Shown piece by piece: positions 19,639-29,081 of a stretch of 64,000 nucleotides of DNA. A program made the position numbers and the translations under genes. Positions within the stretch are counted from its first letter, which is position 1; each line of letters begins with the position of its first letter. Source of the stretch: Agrocybe praecox. Its lineage: Eukaryota; Basidiomycota; Agaricomycetes; Agaricales; Agrocybaceae. The DNA is taken from contig OZ024852.1 of NCBI GenBank assembly GCA_964017145.1, positions 62,001 to 126,000 on the forward strand. The letters are read 5' to 3'. The notes beneath the pieces were generated by a model that was not told the DNA's origin, did no database searches, and saw only the letters and a program-made list of their open reading frames with translations.

Positions 19639-20628
19639 TATGGCGGTCATTTAGGGTAAAAATTCCCGCGCACGCTCATTGGGATTTTTGCCTTTTCCGC
19701 GCAACTTTAGGCCATTTTTGAGCCTTGTATTGTCTAAGTCGAAATAATTTCTCTTATGTGCGCGGAGAAAAATTGCGCGCGTTTTTTTAGTTGGCGCGCA
19801 ATTATTATTATTTTCCGTGCACCTTTATTTTTGGCACAGGTGAGCCGCGCGCACATTTCAAACTCCGCGCGCACAAGTTTCTTTTACCTAGCACGCAATA
19901 TTATCATCTTCCAGGTTGCGCACAATAATTACCAGCGCGCAATTTTGACCCCGCATGTCAGCATGCGCACATACAAGAGTTTGTATGTTAATTGTTCAAC
20001 AGCCAAACATTGGGAAAGATCCAACCATTAGCCTAGTGAAACAAAATGAGTGTATTCATTGACATATATGTTATTTACGTAGTCCGGAAGTACTAATTAA
20101 CGTAGTTAGAAGGGCAAGTACGTATTTATAAGAATGGCTAAAGTAATTAGTGGTCACTGCCGGACCCAACTATTGAATAGATTCACCATTAAATAATATA
20201 AGTGACTGATTCGGAACGGAAAGCAAAGCAAAACGAGAGTAACGAGCGCAGGTAAATGACAAAAAAAATGAGACAAGTATGGGTAAGACGAGCCGGTTTA
20301 CGCCCAAGGGTTAAAATGAGGGGGAGGTGCACTGGTAATTATTGCGCGCACCTGGAAGATGACAATATTGCGCGCTCGGGTGACAGAAAATTGCGTGCGC
20401 GGAGTTTGAAATGTGCGCGCGGCTCACTTGTGCCAAAAATAAAGGTGCGCGGAAAATAATAATAATTGCGCGCCAACTAAAAAACGCGCGCAATTTTTCT
20501 CCGCGCACATAAGAGAAATTATTTCGACTTAGACAATATAAGGCTCAAAAATGGCCTAAAGTTGCGCGGAAAAGGCAAAAATCCCAATGAGCGTGCGCGG
20601 GAATTTTTACCCTAAATGACCGCCATAA
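19639..20628. mobile_element. ~1 kb foldback/MITE-like element with long inverted repeats
   Basis: The left arm (about 19639-19960) and right arm (about 20310-20628) are inverted copies with few differences. Both outer ends read TATGGCGGTCATTTAGGGTA (right end read on the minus strand), and the similarity runs on through CCGCGCACGCTCATTGGGA, AAATAATTTCTCTTATGTGC and CAGGTGAGCCGCGCGCACAT. The arms are rich in GCGCGC islands within AT-rich DNA. The ~350-bp centre is AT-rich with no transposase. Flanks TAATGCCAC (left) and TAATGCACT (right) resemble an imperfect target duplication. Long inverted repeats suggest a non-autonomous Mutator-like or foldback DNA transposon; the superfamily is inferred. 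Confidence 0.85.
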
Positions 20629-21685
20629 TGCACTGCTGATCCATGCGCATGAAGCCCTGTGTGCTGTGTGTGTGGGATACCCTCAGTTTATGGATCATCT
20701 AGGCTCGCTTTTCCCAGCTCGCTCCTCGCTCCTGATCTCGATCAACTACTGCTGCCCATCCGTCCTTCCCCACCGTTGCTTTATCATTCCCCCGTTCTTG
20801 CCCTCCTCCATCCAACCGTTCCCTTCGTCATGGTGTCTATTCCCCTGTGGCATTTAGCTTTCTTGGCCATCCAATGCTGATGAAGACGTATTTGATGTCA
20901 ACGTCAAGCCAACGTGCATTATTCTCTCCTCTGCTTTCGACCTGTAGATAACTTTGGCCAGGATCCCGGCTAGCGTTCTAATTTTGGCGTGGTAATTTCC
21001 ATTTCTCAATAATGGGACTTCTCGAAATTTGTTTGTTTTGTACGCAATATAGTAATGACGATCTATCTTCTCTTGTATTCATTGAAAATATTATCTACAA
21101 AACACTTAATAAACAATTTTAGACCTTAGGTAAACACCCCTCATGGTTAAAAAGCATATTTTATTGTGCAAGTAGCGCTTTCTGGTGCAGTTTTTATCTC
21201 CGATTTAGCGGCCATCGGTGCCGAAAGGCAGGTTTCTAAATAACGAGATTGGTGAGGCTGATCATTGAATCTATGGATGTTATTTTATGTAAGCACCTAC
21301 ATGATTTCTACTGTTTCCACTGGTAATCCTGATTGTTGGACGAAGGTCCATTGGTGACCGACCTCGGGTGTTGCCGGACACAGCCACGCCTCCTCGTACA
21401 TACCAGATCGTCTGTCCTTGTAGTCTTTATCGCTCAATCCACTTACATCATTGCGTGTTTTGTCTACTGATACGTCAGTCAACACTGATTTTACGTGTAT
21501 ATATCAAATATATAGGCTGAGATACGGTATGGTGCTCCTATTCATGTAACAAAATGTATCAAAAGCCAAGACTTACGCCGTTCGTTCCTCGTGCCGAGTG
21601 GCTAAAAATGGCAAGTTCCTGATGTAGACACGTGACAGACAGATTTGGCGTTCATGACAGGTTGACTTTTTCTTCTTAACAATGA
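20629..21685. other. intergenic, no supported gene
   Basis: A minus frame at 21485-21297 (LTDVSVDKTRNDVSGLSDKD) has protein-like composition but no recognisable family. Otherwise AT-rich. Confidence 0.4.
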
Positions 21686-22178
21686 TTGTCGTCTTCTAAA
21701 GAATCCCCTTCCTGGATAATCACTCAACTATCTATTCATATTTTACAACCGACTTCAATCATACCTGGTAACACAGTCTTTACCGATGAAACCATCAAAA
21801 CAACGCTGGCCAATTTCGAAGAACAAATCAAGATGGCGATGACCGAAGGAAATCTCGTCCAGCAAATGCGGGAGATTGATTAAAAATAGGTATTTCTTTA
21901 ATCTATGTACATGAACTACCTGTGTAGTGATTCCAATTTCCGCTCTCAGAAGTCCATCTTTTATTACCAGCATCGTGCCAAACTTGGCAAATTTCCCCGA
22001 TCCCGGACATGTCTGGGCACTGCTCAGACCGTACATAGAGGCCGTTGCCAATGGGGCCAGAAATCTTGACGAGCTCGAAGATCAGTTATACGACGTGGAT
22101 GTGGAGTACCTCGAGGAAGACTCCGCCAATATCAAATTTAATCAAGAGCCCATCGTGGAGGGGGAAGACACGGCGTAG
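21686..22178 (+). other. possible two-exon gene remnant
   Basis: A frame ending NFEEQIKMAMTEGNLVQQMR with a stop at 21882, then after a plausible GTATTT...CTCTCAG intron a second frame with ALRSPSFITSIVPNLANFPD, LLRPYIEAVANGARNLDELE and an acidic tail ending GEDTA. The second piece looks like real protein. The first ends with an in-frame TAA just before the donor, so the gene is broken or the exon model is wrong. No family recognised. Confidence 0.35.
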
Positions 22179-22199
22179 TTCACGTCGAACGGTTGGGGA

Positions 22200-22730
22200 C
22201 TACGCGCTATACGTGAACGACGGTAGGAAAGATGGGATACACGGTGCAAACAAGACGAGAAGAAGAGAAAATACGAGGGGGAGGAAGAGGAAGGTGATGG
22301 CATACAGCACAGACAGATGACGGACATGGCTGAGGGTTTTACCTGCGCCTTCTTCGCCTTCTTCGCCTGCTAACCAAACCCTCTGGTAGTCACTACCGGC
22401 TGATGGGACACTTTCGAGAACAATGATGCATGCTCCTTCATACCCTCGATGGAAATGGACAATCTTCCCGCTGCCACCGCCTTTGTCTGGGCCAACGTTG
22501 ACTTCAATCTGTGGGCTATCTATGGTCAGGTGGACGCTCAAAATGGAGGGGGGAGTGATGTAGGGTGGGATAGTTACTCTGTGGAAGCGACTGTGGATCA
22601 GGAAAACGGGTACGCCGATGTGTGGGAGGTCCGAGTTCAGAAACGCTCCTGCTGCACCCGACCGTCCCGCTGCAGCCTTAAAAGTATACCGCCATCGTCA
22701 TCCACTACACCAGCACCTATCCAACGTTAC
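22200..22730 (-). other. coding-like minus-strand segment
   Basis: A long open frame contains IEVNVGPDKGGGSGKIVHFH, GYEGACIIVLESVPSAGSDY and QRVWLAGEEGEEGAG, with composition more like protein than the opposite frame. It ends in a hydrophobic, low-information stretch. No family recognised; the competing plus frame 22449-22793 cannot be excluded. Confidence 0.3.
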
Positions 22731-22789
22731 TCCGCCAAATACCTCAAACGCATTTCGATTAATAAATTGATACATGACGAAGACACCTT

Positions 22790-23228
22790 TTGATGATTTC
22801 TTCTTAGTTATAACTCTGCACAAGTACTAGTTTAAATATATGTTTAATTTTAATTCATCAGAGACCTTTTGAGATTATGCTGGAACATATCATATAGTTT
22901 GATAACTACCGACACGTCTACTGGTGGTATGTCCCAACGACACCAGCGAACAAAATGAGCAGCCAATAAGAATGCTTGTTTCTGCTTGTTTCAAAAATAG
23001 CCGACCTCCCTTTTAAGCCAACCCCGCGGGCGCCAAAGGTCAAAACTGTCCTTTGACGCCGTGCTATATGAACACTGACTGGACGCTAATCCATATCATA
23101 TGGTGTTGTGTAGTGTATCTACCTGCAAAAAAGATGCTTTCCGTGAACATAAAAAAAAGACTCGGGCAGGACATATATGTGGAATTGGTTAACGTTTATA
23201 AAGATACAGAGTACAAAATATATGTAGA
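22790..23228. other. intergenic, no supported gene
   Basis: AT-rich, no coding signal. Confidence 0.45.
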
Positions 23229-23567
23229 TTATGGTCTATGAGAACAGATGATAAGGTGACGACGGATCAGGCTGCTGAGAAAATACTGTCCACAGAATTC
23301 ACAAGACTCAACAAGACCCTGAAACTCGTACCGGGTAATACCCCTTCCTCGTCCCAGGCGTGCAAGAATATCAGCTTCAGCAGCGCTTGGGCGTGCAGGA
23401 CGGCGTGTGGATGCCCTGGACGGGAGAAGAGGCATGCGAGCTGAAATTATAGTCCTGATCGAGGCGCTTTCAGCGTCGAGTTGTGCCCGCCTGAGGATGC
23501 TTGCTTCTTGACCAGTACGTGGGGTGCGGCGACGGCTGCCCGATGCTACGGGTTGGGGGGCTACCAT
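23229..23567 (-). CDS. hypothetical small protein with C2HC-like finger
   Basis: A single-exon frame of 112 residues starts MVAPQPVASGSRRRTPRTGQ, is rich in Arg, Ser and Ala, and ends with CEFCGQYFLSSLIRRHLIIC, a CxxC...HxxxC arrangement like a single zinc finger. The basic N-terminus would fit a nucleic-acid-binding protein, but this is inference. The reading frame may instead be the last exon of the gene whose other pieces lie at 23593-24459, as both are on the same strand with 25 bp between them. Confidence 0.4.
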   Translation of the reverse strand: MVAPQPVASGSRRRTPRTGQEASILRRAQLDAESASIRTIISARMPLLPSRASTRRPARPSAAEADILARLGRGRGITRYEFQGLVESCEFCGQYFLSSLIRRHLIICSHRP

Positions 23568-23592
23568 AAAGTCAAATGCAAGTTAAGATATA

Positions 23593-24459
23593 TCATGAGA
23601 ATATATATGTATATAACGCACGTTCTGGGAGTGTTTCGTTAGCTCCAGCAAGTTGGATGACCCCCGGATACATTGATACATGTTCCCCGCAGAAACCCTC
23701 GAAATACGCGCCATCTTGAATGGGTGTAACTGAAAGAAACCCGAAAGCTAGATCGCGCAGTGCCGGAGCAAGACCTGATGCTAAGTGTTTGATAAACGTC
23801 TCGTAAAATAAAACACAAGCCTCAAATTGCCTCAAAACATACCAATAGTAGGGAGATGATTGTAGTCATCTCTTAAAGTGGCACTTTCATAGATATTGGT
23901 CAAGTTGACTACATAGGCATTGTTAATTACGGAGAAATAGAGAGGTAGTGATGATAAACGTACGATGAAAGCCGCAAACAGAAGGCTGACTGTGACAAAA
24001 CACTTTGACTTCACCGCGAAGTGTATGAACAATTTGTGAGGATTGCGACGTCGCAGTCTGGAGACTGCAGAAACAGTTCCAGTGAAGGCCGTGGGAGCGC
24101 AGCCAATGACGTATTCCCGTAGGAACAATACTGCGACCACTTGACTTGGGCCTACACGTACCGGTAACCGGACCGTCAGATCACGGTATTATGCATAACA
24201 GAGAAATGACATACCAAGCAACAGTCACAAACTGGCCAACAGAGATGCTGTAGATAACAATTTCAGTTGCAGAGGCCTGAAAAGAAAGGCAGGCGTCAAA
24301 AAAACTGGCGGGAGGATTGTGAATGTGTCTACTGAGCGACGGCATGGAGGCAAAAATTCGAATGGGGCGAGTTGGGCTGTTGGGAAAGATGCTGTCGTCG
24401 TGATATACCAATCTGAACTCGCTGACAAATAAGTCCATGTCCATATAAAATGATAACAT
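23593..24459 (-). CDS. hypothetical multi-pass membrane protein, model incomplete
   Basis: Three frames on one strand connect through plausible introns. A first piece ends EIVIYSISVGQFVTVA, with a GTATGT donor at about 24216 and acceptor CCCAAG near 24145. The second (QVVAVLFLREYVIGCAPTAF, CFVTVSLLFAAFIVRLSSLP) carries two or three hydrophobic helices. The third gives DLAFGFLSVTPIQDGAYFEG and GVIQLAGANETLPERA. The hydrophobic segments suggest an integral membrane protein. I do not recognise the family, and the 5' start is uncertain. Confidence 0.35.
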
Positions 24460-25660
24460 TGCTTACTCGTCCACGGAGAGAGAGTAGAGTACAGCCTACC
24501 AATTTATTTCAGCACGGAATATAAATGCGGAACAGGAGTATGATTATGATCACAGTTTTTGGTGGGCACTATGAAGGACATGGAGTTTGAAGTGTTGATC
24601 CTGGAAATGAAAAACATAGATCATGATGGGACGAAAGGGAAGACAGCGGGAAATGAAATAACGGAACCATGGGACAACCATGGGAATGCTACGGAAACTT
24701 TGAGCTCAGAGCAGGAAACCCAACCCCATGTCCAAGTTTCACTGGAGTTAAGCAAGGCTTCGGCAGTAAGCTGCTAACATTAGCAGTCGCATTACCAATT
24801 GTTCAACTTTGGTAATGTCCGGAATACATCGCGTACAAATCGCGTACCTATAATGTCATATCACGTGGGCTTTTCCATCTCATATCCGACCTGACTACTT
24901 CCGTAAACACAGACTCCATTAAGCAGTCGTATATATGTAGCGCCTCAGTAAAATAGAATAATTGCAATGTCCGCAAGCACCCCCTCGTGTTGGTTCTTTT
25001 TCTGAGACTGCTACATGTAGCAGTCTCCCACATCACCAATTGATTCCGGATTCTCTCAAAAATTCTTCAAGACTGTCACATTTAGCAGTCTCTCCGCCAA
25101 CAGCTCCTGAAACACCGCTAGTCTTACCAATCTTTCCACGTGTGTTTATTTACGCAACGATGATCGCTTACGCTGGAGTAGGTATATATACAGAGTGAGG
25201 TTGCCGCATTGTATCTGTATCCGTCTTGTCCCCCCTTCAAAAATTTACTTGAGAAATAAAGTTGCTCTTCATGAATAATAAGCTAAACCTTTACGGTCCG
25301 GACCATCACAAATAAATCTGACATAAAACTGACAATGTTTTAAAAATGGAGTTCTTACAAAGTTCTTATGCCAAAGCTTTGAATGGGAGAACGTGTAGAT
25401 GTAGTCGTAGTTAATGTATATAGCCACCGTTTTACTTCGCTGTCGAGGTTTGGCTGCGAGACTGCTACCTGTGACAAATTGTGTCTAATGTCATTGCCGA
25501 GATACGACTATTATTCTGTGCGTCAGGCGCGCTATTACACGAAATCCAAGGCCGCTGATACGACTGCTATCATCAGTGACCTGCCCAACTCAGGTACATT
25601 ATTCCCAGGAACGAAGGGTTGGAGTTCATCGAAATTTGGAGCCGAGGGCGTGCTTAATCG
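24460..25660. other. AT-rich region with palindromes, no supported gene
   Basis: Short frames only. The notable content is the palindrome family described separately. Confidence 0.5.
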
Positions 25661-25853
25661 GCGGTTGAGCTGTACTTCGGAGTTGAGCGAGAGTTGAGTA
25701 TGATTGAGCATCAGCGGAAATTGAGCGATGGTTGAGTAAGAGCGAGAGTTGAGCAAGGGTTGACAGGGTTGAGCGCTAGCAAGAGTTTGATGAAACTGAG
25801 CATGCGGCAAAGAGTTAATCCGGCTTTGGGAGGCTGCTAATGATAGCAGTCGC
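24771..25853. repeat. cluster of CTGCTA/TAGCAG palindromes
   Basis: At least five related sites lie within 1.1 kb. CTGCTAACATTAGCAG at 24771-24786. A perfect 24-nt palindrome at 25004-25027 with half-site GAGACTGCTACA followed by its exact complement. AGACTGTCACATTTAGCAGT from 25070. GAGACTGCTACCTGTGACA from about 25458. CTGCTAATGATAGCAG near 25834-25849. Most are extended by GTCGC or GTCTC. Each could form a short hairpin. Confidence 0.8.
25665..25800. repeat. small TTGAGC repeat patch
   Basis: GTTGAGC variants recur (GGTTGAGCTG, GAGTTGAGCGAGAGTTGAGT, GATTGAGCATCAGCGG, GAGTTGAGCAAGGGTTGA), the same unit as the large satellite 6 kb upstream. Confidence 0.85.
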
Positions 25854-25962
25854 AGACACATGCCAGCAATGGCTCAAAAACTCCTTACACATGGTTGTAT
25901 CTAAGGGCAAAGGAGGGTCGTATCCAATATATTCTGTTATTTACTAAGGCTATATCCGGGAA

Positions 25963-26162
25963 NNNNNNNNNNNNNNNNNNNNNNNNNNNNNNNNNNNNNN
26001 NNNNNNNNNNNNNNNNNNNNNNNNNNNNNNNNNNNNNNNNNNNNNNNNNNNNNNNNNNNNNNNNNNNNNNNNNNNNNNNNNNNNNNNNNNNNNNNNNNNN
26101 NNNNNNNNNNNNNNNNNNNNNNNNNNNNNNNNNNNNNNNNNNNNNNNNNNNNNNNNNNNNNN
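25963..26162. other. assembly gap of 200 N
   Basis: A run of exactly 200 N, the conventional filler for a gap of unknown size. Continuity between the two sides is not proven. Confidence 0.97.
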
Positions 26163-26789
26163 GACTACTTCTTCTCTGATAACAAGGCTACGACGAACTT
26201 ATTCTCGGTCCAAAACGTCAATGCATCACCGACACCCCTAGCCATATTTTGAACCTTTCTCGCACTTGACTTCGCGCATATATTTCGTGTTCTGCATCTT
26301 TCGTATTTTGTCGGGACAGGATACTTTGAAAAGGTCGGATTCGGTTGAGAAAAGTGTCGGTACAAGGAGCAAGGTGAATAGACAACTCGTTGGGGTGGCG
26401 TTGGGGCTGGTATCGGCTTTAAAGAATTTCAGTAATAGATGGATGCTACCGGTGTTGTCCCTGTTGGGCTCTTATTCGTCGGTGTGGTTGTGGGTGTGGG
26501 TGTGGTCGTATAAGGTACAAGTCTTAGAACTCGCCCCAGGGCCAGAGCACGCCTCCAACCCAATTCGATTTGAATCCTTCCTCGCGCCCCGCGCAGACAT
26601 ATCCGGATCATATGCAAGCCCACTACGTTTGTACCTGCGCCCTGGTCCACTATCTCATCCAGGCCGTTGTGTGTTGTCGGTGGGCTGTAGCTCCTTGAAG
26701 ACACATTCAGTGGTGATCCGTACGGGATGTGCAAGACGGGCCTGTCCATCAACTGGGGACAGTTCGGATTATGCTGGCCATACGCTCCA

Positions 26790-27215
26790 CCAGGATCACC
26801 ACTGCGAACGCGCTCGTTGCCGATTTGAAGAGCGAGGGTTGTCCGAGGTGGCAGCGTTATTGCTATGGTCGCGGGGGCCGGAGCGTCTATCGTTCGAGAT
26901 GGACAGTAAGAAGCGCAAGCCGCTACTCGAGTCGAGACAGCTGTGGGCGTAGTGTGGGGGCATTAATTGGGGTGGGAGGTGGGACGAGTGGCTTGGTCGA
27001 CTAGCACCACCGTTCCTACGAGAACGAGGTGGGAGGTATTTGGTCTGTAGGTATTTGATTTAATAATGGAATGGAAATGATGAAGAAATACGTACCTCTC
27101 TCTGCTCGAAATCACTCGCCAGAGTCCACTGAGGACCTCCTCCTCGTCCCTATTTTTGTCTCAAACTTGATCGTCGTTGAAGCGGAAAAGTCAGCTGGGC
27201 CTTTCAAGTCTTTTT
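26790..27215 (-). pseudogene. decayed copy of the gene family seen at 55.7-59.4 kb
   Basis: Minus-strand text matches the locus at 59 kb in order. A stretch ending GPADFSASTTIK (27 kb) pairs with GPADFSASAMIK (59.4 kb). YLPPRSRRNGG pairs with YLPPGSR, and LDSSSGLRFLLSISNDRRSG, followed by RDHSNNAATSDNPRSSNRQ, pairs with LDSSSGLGFLFPIPNDRGLS and its continuation. A stop follows within 15 residues, and the conserved C-terminal half found at 58 kb is missing, possibly in the assembly gap. Function unknown. Confidence 0.6.
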
Positions 27216-27299
27216 TTATCTTGATGCTGTATGAATTGAAATGCAAACGCATCAGTAATGCAATTTAGAAGCAGTGAGTCATTGAAAAGGATGGGCGGG

Positions 27300-27670
27300 C
27301 ATCAAAAAGGAGGCGTGCAAGAGGTTCATGGTGAAGGAAACCGAAGAGAAAGTCAACATGAATGAGGGGAAGAGAACGTACCCTAAACTGGCTCCGCGCG
27401 ATATTCAGTTTGAGCATTACATGTTCCTCTAAATATATCCCGAGAACGAGCAAAATGCTAGCAACGGCCGCAAGGCAAGGAGTCCAGGAAGTAGAATTGG
27501 CCTCCAAACCCTTTCTCCTTGTTGAGAACCTTGTCTCGCGCGGCGTGACCTGAGCAATGGTCAGGGGCATGAACGCAGCACAAATGAAACAAACTCACTA
27601 TACAAAGATATGCTTGCTGTCCGTTCAGAACAGCGAGTGCGTCACAATCGAGGCGAATGAGGCCCGGCAT
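27300..27670 (-). other. possible membrane-protein exons
   Basis: A frame IRLDCDALAVLNGQQAYLCI, a GTGAGT...CTCAG intron, then RRKGLEANSTSWTPCLAAVA continuing into a hydrophobic helix (ASILLVLGIYL) and ending at a GTACGT donor near 27380. The splice signals and hydrophobic segment make a real gene or remnant plausible. It may be the 5' part of the family copy just downstream. Family unknown. Confidence 0.3.
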
Positions 27671-28434
27671 CCGGGCCCTCCTTTTTGCTCGGACACGTGA
27701 TTTGTGAGATCATCCTATTATAATTTATCACGGTGTTTAATATGTTCTCAAGTCTGCTCAAACTGGCGCACCGTAATGCTTCAAAGCTTCATCATCCATC
27801 GATCTGGGCAGACTCCCTCCACTTAAATTTTTATAGCAGACCCCAATCAAAAACGCGACCATTGGAGGCAGGAAATTCTGTCCAGGACCAAATCTCATCC
27901 ACTATCGGTTTGCGGTGAGTTTATCAACACACATCCTGCTACAAATTTCCTCCTGACTCTACTGGAACACAATTGATCACAATTTCGTCGATTACGTATC
28001 ACGTATGGAGCTTTTGAGACTCGAAGGTTATGCTCTATCCACGATGAAACGTCGCACTACAATTACCTGCACCGAATTTCAAGACATTCGATGGAGATCT
28101 CGGCACCCTCGACGTTGCTTCAAAGCCTCTATTTGAGCTGTTGCTGTTTTCTGGTAACGCTCTCTCAAGCTACGCAGTCTTTCGGCGTCCGTTAACTTCA
28201 AAATCGAACACACACCCCCACTGCATCAACGGATGATTACCTTGTTAATCAACAGGGTACGTCGGTTGTACTCTCGTCTCAATAACAATCCGAACTTCAT
28301 CGATTGCACACTCTCTATCGTCAAACATATCTCAAATACCATCCCGTCGAGTTATTTATTATCGATATTCAAGATACGCACCGCCTTATGCGTGGTTTTA
28401 CAGATATCACGTTCGCGTTCAGTATATAGAATCA
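27671..28434. other. intergenic, no supported gene
   Basis: No coding signal beyond short frames. Confidence 0.4.
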
Positions 28435-28993
28435 ATGAACTGGCTCACCAGTGTCTTCGACACCATCGTCCATTCCCACCTCGCCATCAATTTACACCTC
28501 ATCAATGACTTGAACTTAGACATGTATCCTGAACCCGCGGCGCTCGTTCCAGCTACGATTTTGGCGAGACTTCTATACCCCTTGACATCTGTCAAAGAGC
28601 TAAATACCGACGTTAGCACACTTGACGCGGTGTCCCTCATCGAAGCGAAGAATAACGAAGCTCGACTCCACCTATTCCCTCGACTCGCGTCTCGACTCGA
28701 CGAAACCATCTTCGGAGGAAATTACATTATGGACCTTGGAATTATCAAGAAACCTGTTCAACAAGTCGCCGATAAGGCTTTTGGATATACGTGCAGTAGG
28801 ACGTAACCTGTATATGGAGTTGGTATCGTTTTTGAATGATCAAGCAGACATGCAGGTCATTTGGGACGATTTGTCGAAGTTGGGATCGCGCGACGCGATC
28901 GCTCGCGTTGAACATAAATACCTCGAATGCAATTCGGGCCAGAATTATCGCGCGGCGCACGCCATGCTCTGTCAGATGTTCAATTTTGGGTAG
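28435..28993 (+). pseudogene. hypothetical protein with one frame change
   Basis: Frame 1 from ATG 28435 gives MNWLTSVFDTIVHSHLAINL, YPEPAALVPATILARLLYPL, SLIEAKNNEARLHLFPRLAS and FGGNYIMDLGIIKKPVQQVA, then stops at 28806. A second frame from about 28780 continues protein-like as AVGRNLYMELVSFLNDQADM, IWDDLSKLGSRDAIARVEHK and NYRAAHAMLCQMFNFG, ending at 28993. One lost or gained base between them would make a single ~185-residue protein. It stands about 90 bp before the NACHT gene on the same strand and could be related to it. No family recognised. Confidence 0.4.
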
Positions 28994-29081
28994 CCCCAGT
29001 TAGTTTGCACCGCCACACCTTAAGTACCACAAAATCCCGTTCAAAAAAAAGTTCGCACGTCGTCGCCCTCCTCGATTGACC

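Noticed and set aside
18514..19650. Long minus-strand ORFs (up to 278 residues) rich in Asn, Ser and Leu
   Set aside because: They are translations of the TTGAGC satellite; all frames of the repeat are open because the unit lacks stops.
19756..20508. ORFs inside the foldback element
   Set aside because: They mirror each other in the two arms and lack any transposase motif.
26266..26952. 228-residue plus-strand ORF right of the assembly gap
   Set aside because: Opposite-strand text matches the family at 59 kb, so this frame is its shadow.
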